A stretch of 64,000 bases of DNA, taken from positions 1,758,501-1,822,500 of the forward strand of contig NC_069094.1 in assembly GCF_947172395.1 (NCBI RefSeq), given 5' to 3'. The notes under the pieces were generated by a model. It was given only the letters and a program-made list of their open reading frames with translations, made no database searches and was not told the DNA's origin. Each line of letters begins with the position of its first letter. Position 1 is the stretch's first letter. The DNA comes from Bicyclus anynana. Its lineage: Eukaryota; Arthropoda; Insecta; Lepidoptera; Nymphalidae. The position numbers and the translations under genes are program-made. This document shows positions 1-11,725 of the stretch, piece by piece.

Positions 1-723
1 TATTATATACTTGTCGAGGAATAAATACCACCTCAGCCATCGTGACTCATATGTAGCTCTGCAGTATCAACCAATAATAATTAGAAAGAATGCTGCAGAA
101 CTGGATATTTTGAGAAAGGTCTTACAGCTAACAATACAGTAATAAATGTGAAGAACGCGCAAAGCTGGCTACTTCTAGAGAGATCTTAAAATCAGGTTAC
201 GGAAGATACCAAAGCAACAATTGTGCGAATAACCCAACACGTCACTAGGATGAAACTAATGGGCTGTCACTCGCAGAGGTAACCTCGGCGCACTAATATA
301 ATTAAACACCTCACACTGGGTACTGGGTAGTTCACGACCCTCGTTAACAGACCGCTAATGCTGGCTGAGAGAGGTTAACTTTGTTCATTATTATCCCAAA
401 TGTCTAATACGCGTTGTTAATGCTGAATGCTTGGTAAGACATAGTTCCTTAATATTGCTTCTCACAAACAACGTCAAGAGAATCCCTGGGAGCCTCTGGA
501 CACTACAGAAATGGATAAAACCGATATCATATCCAGCAAAGAGATGGATATCCCTCTTAAAACAAAGTCGTTTCCCGCCGTATATACGCTTACATCTTAA
601 AACTACGCAGCGGATTTTAATGCAGTTTTCATCATTATAGTTATTAAAGGGGAATTTTTACAAGTAAGTATAGTAATGTATTGTATAATAATTAGAATAC
701 TTTTAATACTTAATTAGTGCCAG
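1..723. other. Intergenic, nothing recognised
   Basis: AT-rich; the single open frame of 69 codons has no features of a gene. Confidence 0.5.
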
Positions 724-736
724 TCAATATCGCTGC

Positions 737-1045
737 GTAGCCGTGATAGCCCAGTGGATACGACCTGTCCCTCCGATTCCGGAAGGTGTAGGTTCGAATC
801 CAGTCCGGGGCATGCACCTCCATCTTTTCAGTTGTGTGCATTTTAAGAAATTAAATATCACGTGTCTCTAACGGTGAAGGAAAAACATCGTGAGGAAACC
901 TGTATACAAATGAATTTTCGTAATTCTCTGCGTATATGAAGGTTGCCAATCCGCATTGGGCCAGAGTGGTGGACTATTGGCGTAACCCCTCTCATTCTGA
1001 GAGGAGACTCGAGCTCAGCAATGAGCCGGTTATGGGTTGATCAAA
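737..1045 (+). mobile_element. tRNA-derived SINE (TAGCCCAGTGG family)
   Basis: A box TAGCCCAGTGG at 747-757 and B box GGTTCGAATCC at 791-801, followed by the family body. A perfect 13-bp target-site duplication TCAATATCGCTGC flanks it (724-736, 1046-1058), so this is a clear retrotransposed copy. Confidence 0.93.
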
Positions 1046-1586
1046 TCAATATCGCTGCAGATAATATTCATCGGCCTAGGAACGCAAGCATAACAATCAA
1101 ATTCACGCTTACATTTATATCAGACTTAACATCCGGAAAATCTCTTCATTTCTCCTCCTGTTCTAGTTGTGTATCACATCTCGTAATAATCGCTCCTATA
1201 GATTATTGGGTTAATCGATACGTTGCATAGTTAGAAACTAGAATATTCACGATAAGTAGCAGATAGTTTGTGTACAGTAATACCCGGATAGCGCAACCTT
1301 AACTACGCAACTTTTGTATGGAGAGCATGAGATCCGGCCGCGGAGATGGAAAAGATAATTACAGAGTTGCTTGAAGTCTCGAGTCAAATGCATAATTATA
1401 AACTTGGGCATATTCTAGTTTCAGAAATTTGCCCCACGGTCATACTTGGAGTTTTCCTTTTGAAAGGGAAATTTGTCGCTGAATTTGTGTTCTTCACTCG
1501 TATTTGTACCTATTACACCTTGTATTTATGAATATTTGTATTATTAGCAACCAACGCAATTCACGTGAAATCGTTTTATTTTTAAT

Positions 1587-1773
1587 ACAAGCGGACACCG
1601 CGTGGATTCACCCGCGTGGTTCCCGTTCCCGTAGGAATACGGACATAATATATAGCCTTTCTCGATAAATGGGCTATCAAACACTGAAAAAAAATTTCAA
1701 ATCGGACCAGTAGTTCCAGAGATAAGCGCGTTCAAGCAAACAAACTCTTAAACTTTATAATATTAATATAGAT
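1587..1773 (+). repeat. GCGGTTTCACCCGCG-type interspersed repeat
   Basis: Starts ACACCGCGTGGATTCACCCGCG and ends TTTATAATATTAATATAGAT. This family is widespread in Lepidoptera and may be a non-autonomous Helitron type (Lep1-like); that label is from memory. Confidence 0.88.
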
Positions 1774-3167
1774 TTTTTCTTCATTAAAACGAAAGTTATA
1801 GAATACACACCCGTTACTTTTACTTTTAACGCTTTATTTCAATTTCTGGTAATTATAATAATGTTTAGTTTATAGAAAGCAGCCTTAAAATAAAGTGAAA
1901 TAACAAAATGAAAATCTATTTCCAACGCAAACGCTGTTTGTATTTGTACATGTGTTACTGTAAATACATTTGCACATTCAGTTTGTGCAAATGGAAAATC
2001 AATCGCAATTCACACAAACATAACACCAGTTACACGGAGTTTCATACTCGTTAACAAATTTCCATTTGCAAATTGCTCGGTGAATGATGGAAACTGGCAC
2101 TAATGTAGATGGATATAGTGTTCCGAGTGTGTACTTATCGTAAAGCAACACTTTTAGCAGAAGGGTTGAACCTCTTAAGGGCAGGGACAGAAGTAGTAGG
2201 TTTCTTTATGACAGAGTTCGTTCGAAAATGTTATACCGCAATGCTAGTTTCTGCAACCAAACAGCGCTATTGTGTTTTAGTTTGGAGAATACGCTAAAAT
2301 TCAGGTAAATGAGGCTTAATATTTATGCCTTTCTTATTTTTTTCTGGTTGTGTCACTTAATTAATACTCATATAAAATCGTAGGGTAGCCCATTTAGTAG
2401 CGCTCCCCGAGGAGCGATGAAAACTTGGTTGTTATTTAATTTTTGTCATGTGACATCCTTCGTAAATTACCTTTTGTGCGGTTTTCATGGGTAGATTGCA
2501 CAAAACTTGGACTTAATTTTTCTAACGATTGCAGCAAGTTTATCTGACAAAAAAAGCGAAATTACTCGTAATTTTCAGAAGTTCATTGTTTACAAAGTCA
2601 ATATTTTCGTATAGTTGATTAATGCTCAAAGTTAATAATATTTTCAGCGTCTCTATCTTCTTGGCCCATTGGTCTTATAATTTTGCAAAGGACATCATTG
2701 CTTTGCTTTTTGGTTTCAGCTGATCTATGTAACGAGGCCGTATGAAAACACTCAATGTGCTTATGCCTAAACTGCGTAAGCGTGGCGGTAAATCGTTCAG
2801 TTATCCTTAAATATTGAGTCTTTTTTTGATGTTCGTGGAAATACTACAGTCATTCTTATAATATATGTCGCCCAAAAGCATCGCTGTGGCTGTGTGTGTG
2901 TGTGTGTGAAGGGTTAGTCATATTTGTAGTTTCCTGTTTAACTACAGGCACGTGTAGGTAGTGTCAACACTAATGCTTCAGTCTGAAGTCTGAACTCAAT
3001 GCCTATGCGTAATTTTACTGTGAAAGTAAAAACAATATTGTTATTTTTTTACTTTCACGGATTAGTGTTGAATGGTCAAGGTCTATCGAAAACTCAAATA
3101 AATAGCTTCTGTGGTTTAGACGTAACCACTTTACAAATTGTCAAACATGCCTTTATTTGATCAATAC
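1774..3167. other. Intergenic, low complexity
   Basis: AT-rich DNA with the (GT)n at 2891 and a 13-bp hairpin GTGAAAGTAAAAA at 3020-3058. No exon-like stretch found. Confidence 0.5.
2891..2908. repeat. (GT)n microsatellite
   Basis: Nine GT/TG dinucleotides in a row. Confidence 0.9.
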
Positions 3168-3345
3168 TAATATTTGTAAAGAGGTAAAGTTTGTGGTATT
3201 GTAGAAGGTAACCTCTGGATCTACTGAACCGATTTTGAAAATAATCCTTTACTACTAGAAAGCCACGTTATTTGTGAGTGTAGTAGGCTACTTTATAGGC
3301 CCGTATTATCACGGGAACGGGAACTATGTGGGTGAAACCGCGGTG
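3168..3345 (-). repeat. GCGGTTTCACCCGCG-type interspersed repeat
   Basis: Inverted copy from ACTAATATTTGTAAAGAGG to GGGTGAAACCGCGGTGCG. Confidence 0.88.
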
Positions 3346-4531
3346 CGTACTGAGTATTTATTCAGAGAGTATCTACCTACGTCGAGTGTGTACTTCAAAT
3401 ACATTTTCAATTATAATATTTGAATTAGGTAGGTACGTACACTCACTCAACACCTATTCGTATTTAAATAATCACAATTTATCCTTTGCTTCTTTATTGA
3501 ATACCGTTCCGCTTTCATCGAACTCAATCGAAAATATATTCCAAACAAAAATGTTTGTATTAAAATGAGTAATTAATTTTCGGGATTGAAAAAATATTCC
3601 TTGCGTAATAAACGTTTATGAATTTTCAGAAATGTAACGAATAGAACGAGTGAAAAGAGAAAAAATTGGCGTACCTAATGAAGGCACCATTCAACCACAT
3701 CGTCTAATGACGTTCTCATTCCGTTTCAATAGCGCCGAGCCAGGAGATACGACTGTGGCCCAGAAACCGAATATCCCACATTCCATGACGTCTTGATCGC
3801 ACAGAAACTTATTATGACTCTTTTTAACTGACTGATGAAGGAGTGTTTTCGAAGGTATACGTACAAGAAAGTTATTGAAAATCTAAGAAATCCCAAAAGG
3901 GTCTTCTCAGCATAGTGTCTATCAGGACAGGCGCTGGTCTGCCGTAGCTGGAAGCCTGTATGTACTTTACGAATACTTTTCAAAATGTTTTAGAAAGTAA
4001 AGTAAATAAAAAAATATTTCTGATTTTATCTACCCCAACTGGGTACCTCTGGTGATCTTAGAACTACAAAGTAATAAACAATGAAAGACAATAGAGACTA
4101 GTCCCCAAGATTCCTTTAATAATGTGTTATTCACGAAAAATGATTTAAAATACAGCTAACAAAACCTTAATGAAAACTCTTTCGCGTCACCGCTGACCAA
4201 ATTTAAAAAAATACGCAAGAAAAGCTGAAACAAATCTCCACGCCGAATTAAGAACGTTCGCCTTTTTTGAAACCACAGCAGTTTTAAAACAGTATAATAA
4301 AAGTGAATGAAACAAAAACAGTGCAAATGAAATGTTCGTAAGTTCGTAATAACGCTAACAATACCGGCATTAGGCCCACGGGGCGAGGGAAGCCGGGAAT
4401 AGCCGCCAGCTAATTGTGAGCTTTGTGCCGAAGACCCGCGCAGACGTGAGGCGAATACTGCGAGACTTATGACATAGGAGGGAACATTTTAAAATGGTGG
4501 AAAATTGTTCAGGTACCTATAGTTTTATGAC
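3346..4531. other. Intergenic
   Basis: No gene seen. A GC-richer island at 4370-4450 (GGGCGAGGGAAGCCGGG) stands out from its flanks and may be a conserved non-coding element. Confidence 0.4.
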
Positions 4532-4750
4532 ATCATCATTATCAACCCATATTCGGCTAACTGCTGAGCTCGAGTCTCCTCTCAGAACGAGAGAGGTTAG
4601 GCCCATAGTCCACCACCCAATGCGGATTGGTAGACTTCACACACGCAGAGAATTAAAAAAAATCTCAGATATGCACGTTTTCCTTCAACGTTTGAGACAC
4701 CCTCCGGAATCCGAGGCAGAGGTCATATCCACTGGGCTATCACGACTCTA
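4532..4750 (-). mobile_element. tRNA-derived SINE (TAGCCCAGTGG family), internally deleted
   Basis: The 3' part (CATCATTATCAACCCATATTC) and the tRNA head (GGCAGAGGTCATATCCACTGG) are both present, but the GTGTGCATTTTAAG and B-box regions are missing. Confidence 0.85.
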
Positions 4751-6950
4751 TTTTTATCTTGGAGTACTGCTGGCGTAATAGGATGGACTAGCCAAATACC
4801 AACTTGCAGCTTTGTATTCAGATCACCGATACAAGGCTTACTAAAGTGGGTGAAGAATGACGAAGTGTCGTCTAACGCGAAATTGCAAACATTGGAGCAT
4901 CGCCGAAAGCTTGCCAGTCTATCGGTTTTCTACAACATTAATTTTGAGGAGCGTGCTCAAAAACTCTTGCCATAAGGATTGCCAATCTGCACAGTAAATT
5001 TCAGCCTTACAAATCGTTTTGGCTCTTCTTTCCTAATTAACCCATAAGTTCAAGGTGTTGACAAGTCCAAATAAAGGACCCGAACTGCATAACTAGTATT
5101 TTTTAACTAAAAAATAAAAACTTTTCATGTTTTCATACAAAGTATTTCAAATAATTCCGACTATCCATGTAACACACGCCTTTATCTATCCCTGCATTTT
5201 AAAATACCTACGTATAACTAGGCTACGTCATAATAATTTTAGGGATGCGTATAAGGGACACATTTTAAATCATAAATTAAGATTACAAAAGAAATATTAT
5301 TTACTCCAAAAATATTAATTTTAGAACACAAGTTCCTTGAACATTTTTGTTTAATTTTAGGAAATACTCCCCAGCACCCTGTATAACATATCGCAATGAT
5401 GATGAGGATGATATCGAATCTTCGCTTACTATCAGGGGTTACAGCCAAGGTCTAGCTAGCTATTTAGTATTAAAAAATATCTAGCTGATGGTCTGGAGTT
5501 TAATAAAGAAATGTTGTTGTTAGCGCGTTAGCAGTTCACTGCTATCATGACTAATGCTAAAAACAAGCGATGATGCACCCTACCATTAAACGCGTTTGTC
5601 TAAAATTTTCTTATCTTCAAGATTCTCATTGTATCTGTATAGGCAAACGAAAGCTTCCATTTTGAATGTTGCAGTAGCGCAGGCAGCGTAGATTTGTAGA
5701 CTGCGTGTTTGTAACGAGAAATCAAACCAAGTCATGTCCAAGGGATATCGGCTACGCAGCGTAGCAGTTAAACGCATATATTTCGATAATGGAGGTTGAT
5801 AGTGAGGTAAGTAGGTATGAGTTTGCAGTTTTCTCCATTTACTTTACTTTCCTCATAATGATCAGCCTATTTTAACGGCTATTTATTTATTTATACTTTA
5901 TTGCAAACAACAACAAAGAAAACAACTATATGGAAAGGTGGTCTTATTGCTTATAGCAATACCTTATTTACCTACTATTCATTTTGTAAAAATGTTAACT
6001 TCTGAAACACAAGGTACCCGAAGCTCACGTATTATTTTTTTTCAAAATAAAATCAAACGAGCGGAGGCGCTCTTAGAGGGTAGTTTCTTCTAAGCTTCCC
6101 GAGTGATATTAATTTCCTATTGGAGGGGAAAAGCACTAATAATGAAGACCGCGGCGGAATCGCTGGAATACGTGAGATCAAAAGAAGATCCCGGTTATAT
6201 TGAAAGATTTCTTTGAATATGAGCTCGGCTTGGTTTGGTTAAGGACCTAATTAGGTTCTTCATTCGCGTAAGGATATTCAGTTTCCTTTAAAACGGATTT
6301 GTTTGCTCTAACATTTTTTATAGAACTTTTTAAAAAATACATTTCATAATTGCACCTTCTGATTTCAGAATTATTGATACCTTTTCGTAGGAATTGAAAA
6401 AAAAAATACATAGTGAGTGTATAAATTAACCTCCGTAGAGTGATACTCCTTCGACGTCAACCTCCTAGTATTCTCTGCTACTCTAGTACTTTGCTTGACG
6501 CTTTTGCGTTAAGTGATAATTTCTGCAAGCTCATTTTACTTATTATAAACCGCATATAAGAACTTCGCTCCAAAAATATGATGGTGTTCAAATGGAATCA
6601 GAAACCGACATAATTATTTTTTTTTCTAATTATTTGTTCATATCTTGGTCAGAAATTACACATCCGTGAGGTCAAAACAACTACCTTCCGGTACCACAGG
6701 TGACCGCGTACGGAATTAAATTCTCGTATTCTGTCATTCCGCGAACAGACGCCGTCAAGGACAGACGCACCGCAGCTCTACAAGATGAAAGCTTTTAATT
6801 AATTTCGTAATAGGTTTCATGTCGCCACATATGAAAGTCTGTTGTTTAGAGGCGAACTGAATGAACAGTTTCACAGAGAACGAATTATGTAACCTGTGTT
6901 AGCTTTGTTATAATACATTAGAGCAGAGGTATAAATCTATATAGCTTTGA
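4751..6950. other. Intergenic with one LINE scrap
   Basis: Apart from the fragment at 5885 I see no gene or clear repeat. Confidence 0.45.
5885..5990 (-). mobile_element. LINE 3' end fragment (TTTATTGCA family)
   Basis: TTTATTTATACTTTATTGCA on the plus strand is a reversed 3' tail. It continues with GGTGGTCTTATTGCTTATAG, shared with the fragment at 37384. Confidence 0.6.
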
Positions 6951-7130
6951 GTATACTAATATTATAAAGAGGTAAAGTTAGTGGTATTGTAGGGGTAATC
7001 TCTGGATCTACTGAACTTGAATATTCTTTTACCACTAGAAAACTACGGTATTTGTGAGTAGCATAGGCTATATTTAATCCCCGCAAACTAACGAGAACGG
7101 TAACTACGTGGGTGAAACCGCGAGAATCGG
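6951..7130 (-). repeat. GCGGTTTCACCCGCG-type interspersed repeat
   Basis: Inverted copy from ACTAATATTATAAAGAGG to GGGTGAAACCGCGAG, of the same subfamily as 3168 (shared TCTGGATCTACTGAAC). Confidence 0.88.
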
Positions 7131-7141
7131 GTAGTAGGTAA

Positions 7142-7362
7142 TCAAATTATTTGACCGGTGGGAGGCTTCGGCCGTGGCTAGTTACCCTACCGACAAAGAC
7201 GTACCGCCAAGCGATTTAGTGTTCCGTTACGATGACGTGTAGTAACCGAAAGGGGTGTGGATTTTCATCCTCCACCTAACAAGTTAGCCCGCTTCCATCT
7301 TAGATTGCATCATCACTTACCATCAGGTGAGATTGTAGTCAAGGGCCAACTAGTAAAAAATT
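7142..7362 (+). mobile_element. tRNA-derived SINE (GGCGCAGTGG family), 5' truncated
   Basis: It lacks the tRNA head. It retains GGGAGGCTTCGGCCGTGGCT, GACGTACCGCCAAGCG and the 3' part CATCATCACTTACCATCAGG. Confidence 0.85.
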
Positions 7363-7883
7363 AAAAAGAAAATAAACTGATTTTAACCCGAAAAACGGGA
7401 TTAGAAACCAACTTACATCAGATGATGTCATAAAAGCTTTTTACAATTTAATGTTTTTTACAAGTTTCAGCATAATCTCACAATAATGAAAAAATACTGC
7501 GTGGAATTATCAAGAATTTCACTAAATAGCTCCTGTAATAAAGAAAGTTTTAACATCGAGTTTACCAAGTTTCACGACTAGGTAATTCATTTGATATGAA
7601 ATACGAGTGTATGAACATAATGTTTGTGGCACAGAAAATGCCAACTCAAGTAATTTCCAGAGGACCTTTAAGGCCGAAATGATGTTTGCAAAGAAATAAA
7701 ATTGTTTACGTTCCCCGGTCTGAATATACGCGGCTCATTATAGGGTTTATTACCGGGGAACCCCCGGTCGTTAAGACCCGCCCGCCCAAAGCCCGTTTGT
7801 TTGCCCACACGTCGCTAAAGTGTTATGACAATTACTTTCACATTTAAATATGTATTTGTTTATTGACAGTGCTTAGTTTAGTT

Positions 7884-7985
7884 TTGTTCGAGTTCAAGCG
7901 GGTTACGGGAGCCGCTGGATGATGGCGACTCGAGAACGTGGTGTTTGGAAGTCCTTACTTATGGCAGTGGATATCCATCGGCTGA
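7884..7985 (+). mobile_element. RTE-type LINE 3' fragment
   Basis: AAGCGGGTTACGGGAGCCGC and GATGGCGACTCGAGAACGTG match the KRV.GSRWM.A..RG end of RTE, with single-base gaps that break the frame. Confidence 0.8.
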
Positions 7986-9068
7986 TAATGATGAAAATGA
8001 TGTATTTAGTTCAGCTACATCATGAATAATGAATTAGGTAAAAATATGCTACTAGATCAGGCTCGAAGTAACATAATAAAATATTCGTAAAACGACTCAT
8101 AGCCAGGATACTTAGTCATGAAACAATAAAACAGATAGAATAAATTTTTGATCTGCCAAGTTTAGACAATTTTTAGGAGCAAACGTTGAAAATATATTTA
8201 GTATTACTAAATTATACTGATAATAATAATAATCATTACAGAATCAAAAATCATCACTTAAAATTCTAATGCCAGAAAAGCGTGGTGGGACTGAGCACCA
8301 CAAATATCTATTATCTGCTTTTATGTGAGAAAGAGATTCGCGACCTGTGGATAAATCGTTAAAGTTATATCATCATGTTAGTTGGTGGTAATTTTCAAAC
8401 ATTAATTATCTTAAAAACTTCCTATAATAATAAGGTACCTAATAAGGATCAAAGAACTACGGAAGAATTTTATTTTACGCAAAACAAAGTACCAGGATGA
8501 AATAAGTTCAGAGGATCAAAAATGATGACGGCAATTTCCTTGTCTGTTTTACCTTTAACAAAACACCTATTTACAATGTTTTAGCGACTTTATGAGGCTA
8601 TGAGCCGTTTTTCGGGGGGCTGGATGTTTTTAATTAAGCAAACAAACTTCGCCAGCTTTTAATTTAGCGACGGATTGGTTGAGTTGGTTATCTGATCCGG
8701 GCAAAGGGTTCCGTAAAGCCTTTTTACACGTACAAGTTGTTTTTACAAAAGGGGAACGTTTAAATCTGTTGGTACTGTTTACAATATGGGAAAAGTTTTG
8801 CAAGGTACAATCGACAGATCGTGAACGTCGCTACTTTGTATTAATTCCATCGACTTACTACTAAACGTAACTACTTGTAAAGACTAACGATATTGGTAAT
8901 ATAGTTTCGGTTTTCCTTATACATGCAATTTCGTCTGACGGTGAGAAACGATTTCTAATAGTCTGTTCTATGTTTATTATTTTATCCAACGGTACCTACA
9001 ACTTGCCTTCGGATAGTGGAGTTATCGAGTATGAAATACAGAAAACTACTTCGAGTACAACTGCAAAA

Positions 9069-9118
9069 GGCAGAATTAAATGTATTACAGTAGATATTGT
9101 AATACATTTAATTCTGCC
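9069..9118. repeat. Perfect 21-bp inverted repeat
   Basis: GGCAGAATTAAATGTATTAC(A) is mirrored at 9098-9118 with an 8-nt loop. Confidence 0.96.
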
Positions 9119-10881
9119 TAATCCATGTTTGGTAATAAAAGTTGCATTTGTTTTGATTATAGTAGTACATTCAAAAGAAATCATTACATTTGAATCATTT
9201 ATGATCATAGTATGCTTTTAAATTTTCTCACCGTAAAGTACCGATGTAAAATATTCAGTATCGGTAATATTATGTTGAAAATCGCCTGCCGATATAGCTC
9301 TCTGTAGATTTTCAATTTCGATAGGGAACTGCATATTATGTAATTTGTGGAGTGCCGTGGAATATACTGCTTTTGTAGACTGACTAAACCTGACTGACCC
9401 TTATTTTTGGAGAATAACATTTTTATATAAGGTGAAAAGTATGCTGTGCAAACCAGCTTGAAACTCTGAAAAGATGGCAGTTCTAGGGACCCCTTAGCCT
9501 TATAAGGCTTGCCTTATAAGAGTCCTTGGTTTTGGTAATGTGTTACTTGTAACAAACCATTCCAACCATGACCATGTCATCCCCACGCCGACGGCCACTA
9601 ATGCCCGGTTCACCTATCGACAATAAAACTGCACGTACTGCGTAGTCTATTTGTGCAGTTTTATCGAACGTGTGTACGAATACTGGTGCAGATTTTTTTC
9701 TCATTATGTACTTTGAATGAAATGTACAAATTTACTGGGTAATGTATTTTTTTGAATACAATACTAATTTACCTATAAATTTAATGAAATTGAAGCCATG
9801 AATAGTGTCATGTAAAAAATATTTTACCACTTTTAGTCGCTACGATGCGGTGTGGTTGTGATATCCGTGTTATATATCGTGTGAATCCTCCATAATATAC
9901 GCGCAGCTTTACAATCGTGTTGCACCGTCTGTCACAGCCACAATTCGTTTTATCATTCGCTTTCAAAGTACAAAACAGAAGCATTGTTGCGTCGCCACGC
10001 GTCCCATTATAAAAGTAATTAAAAACTTGAGCCTGGCTGACGTCTGTTTTCGACGGCGTCTGGCCGTAGAATGCATGCAATTAACTCTGCGCCGACGGCC
10101 GGTGAACTGTGAAGTTGTTTTGACCAACCGTATTTGTAGACATTTTATAGTTTATTTGCAAACCCGGTAGCGGGAACGGTCGATTCTACTGACTGTGCAA
10201 TGAATTACAAAATGCTGCAATTTCTTTTTTTTTTCTAACGTAGCTTGATGTGGAATGTACCTATGTTGATTAAAAATATTTTTAAGAATTATTTATTGAT
10301 GACCAATATAATATTTCGTTCTCGATTGGCACATTGGAAAACTTTTGCTTAAAGTTGGTAGAGTTTGAACGTATCAGACGTACGTAACGTACAGGTCTCA
10401 CCTTTGATTACGTTTATTACAGCAACAGGCTTCAAAAATCAAAATTTGTACTTCACCACTGCTTCTAAACAATGTTGACATTATTAACAATAATAAAAAA
10501 GCCTATTTTAAAGTATATATTAAAATATTTTACAAGCATGAAATAGCAAGTATAGGTATTCATGCAATTAATTTTCAAGATAGACAATTTTGTTAATTTA
10601 AAGGAAAAAATGTATGAATGAGTAATATTGGTTATAATTTTGCGCGAACATTATCACAACGGATGTTTTGTACTTGCCTGCTGATGATTCGGTTGTATCT
10701 CTCATCTCAGTGTTCATGTATAGATAGAGTAGGGCGACAACGTTTTTAATTGAAATCTATTAATAGTATTAATAAATGTAAGAGATAGGTAATACTCGTG
10801 GTATTCTAATAAATTAATAGTTAAAAACTAATTTCGTTCTTAATGAAAGAAAGCAAAAACTCGCATTTGTTTTACACTATT

Positions 10882-11018
10882 ACTTCCCGTTCCCGTGGGA
10901 AAACTGATTAATATAGCCTATGTAACTTTAGCCTTAGAACATCAGCTATCTGGCAGTAAAGCCAAAATTAGTCCAGACGTTTCAGAGATTAGTCGGCATA
11001 GCCAGGCAGATCAACAAA
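10882..11018 (+). repeat. GCGGTTTCACCCGCG-type repeat, degenerate
   Basis: ACTTCCCGTTCCCGTGGGAA to CAGAGATTAGTCGGC; the head is missing. Confidence 0.6.
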
Positions 11019-11236
11019 ATCTATACTAATATTATAAAGCTGAAGAGTTTCTTTGTTTGTTTGTTGGTTTGATTGAACGCGCTAATCTCAGGAACTACTG
11101 GTCCGATTTGAAAAATTCTTTCAGTGTTAGAAAGCCCATTTATCGAGGATGGGTATAGGCTATATATTATCGTCGTATTCCTACGGGAACGGGGGAACGG
11201 GAACCAAGCGGATGAAACCGCGCGACTTCAGCTAGT
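11019..11236 (-). repeat. GCGGTTTCACCCGCG-type repeat, near full length
   Basis: ATCTATACTAATATTATAAAGC to GGATGAAACCGCGCGACTTC AGCTAGT. It sits tail to tail with the degenerate copy before it. Confidence 0.9.
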
Positions 11237-11615
11237 ATTTTTATACATAGGCGTTATATACTAACTATAAATTTAGTGAAAAGATAAATTAAAATTACAA
11301 ACAGACATTTTGTTAACGAAGCATAAACAACTCAAAAACAAAAAAAATATATTAAATATTTTTATAAATATTTTATTTTATTTTAATTTTACGCTTTTTA
11401 GCTTTGTAGTGGAGTACATCTTTGTGTTTTATGAAGTCATTTGAATTATTTTTTTTTTGATATTTTTGAATACTTTGATCGTTATGGTCACCCTTGCGAT
11501 AACGAAATGTAGGCGGAAAAATCCCCTCGACATAGAGCAGCATTCTGAATGAATAATTTCTCATTTTGTCACTGCCCGCAAGCGGCACCGGCGCGAAAAC
11601 AAAATCCCACAAATA
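11237..11615. other. 5' flank of the Nimrod-type gene
   Basis: An AT-rich stretch to about 11460, then a less AT-rich stretch up to the start codon. This is the presumed promoter and 5' UTR. I see no convincing TATA box. Confidence 0.4.
11497..11526. promoter_or_regulatory. GATA site and kappaB-like site upstream of the Nimrod-type gene
   Basis: CGATAA (11497-11502) and AAAAATCCCC (11517-11526) lie 90-120 bp before the ATG. The reverse of the latter, GGGGATTTTT, fits the insect kappaB consensus GGGRAYYYYY. Paired kappaB and GATA sites are known from insect immune promoters. Both motifs are short and could be chance; the transcription start is unknown. Confidence 0.3.
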
Positions 11616-11725
11616 ATGGGCGCATGTAGAGCGCTCTTGTCTCCAACAGTTCTAACTGCCAGTGCGTTCATAGTTATTGCCTTGCTTTCTAGTGCGGATT
11701 GCCAGATATGTAGCAGAAGAGTCAA
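11616..11725 (+). CDS. Exon 1 of the Nimrod-type gene: signal peptide
   Basis: ATG at 11616 has A at -3 and G at +4. It opens 36 codons with a hydrophobic core (TASAFIVIALLSSA, residues 14-27) typical of a signal peptide, with likely cleavage after Ala27 or Cys29. It ends in ICSRRV, whose Cys32 sits where the first Cys of an EMI domain belongs. The donor is a consensus GTGAGT at 11726. The exon ends with two bases of a codon and exon 2 supplies the third, giving Asn37. Extra non-coding 5' exons cannot be excluded. Confidence 0.8.

Larger units (their letters stand above)
7363..10881. other. Intergenic
   Basis: Holds the RTE scrap (7884) and hairpin (9069). GC-richer spots lie at 7735-7800 (ACCGGGGAACCCCCGG palindrome) and 9590-10110; the latter has an inverted CGACAATAAAACTGCAC pair (9617-9667) and may be an old transposon. 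No gene signal. Confidence 0.4.

Noticed and set aside
737..810. tRNA gene at the head of the SINE
   Set aside because: A and B boxes are present but stems do not pair, and the copy has a SINE body with target-site duplication.
9808..10080. 90-codon minus-strand frame
   Set aside because: No domain or splice support; region resembles decayed repeat DNA.
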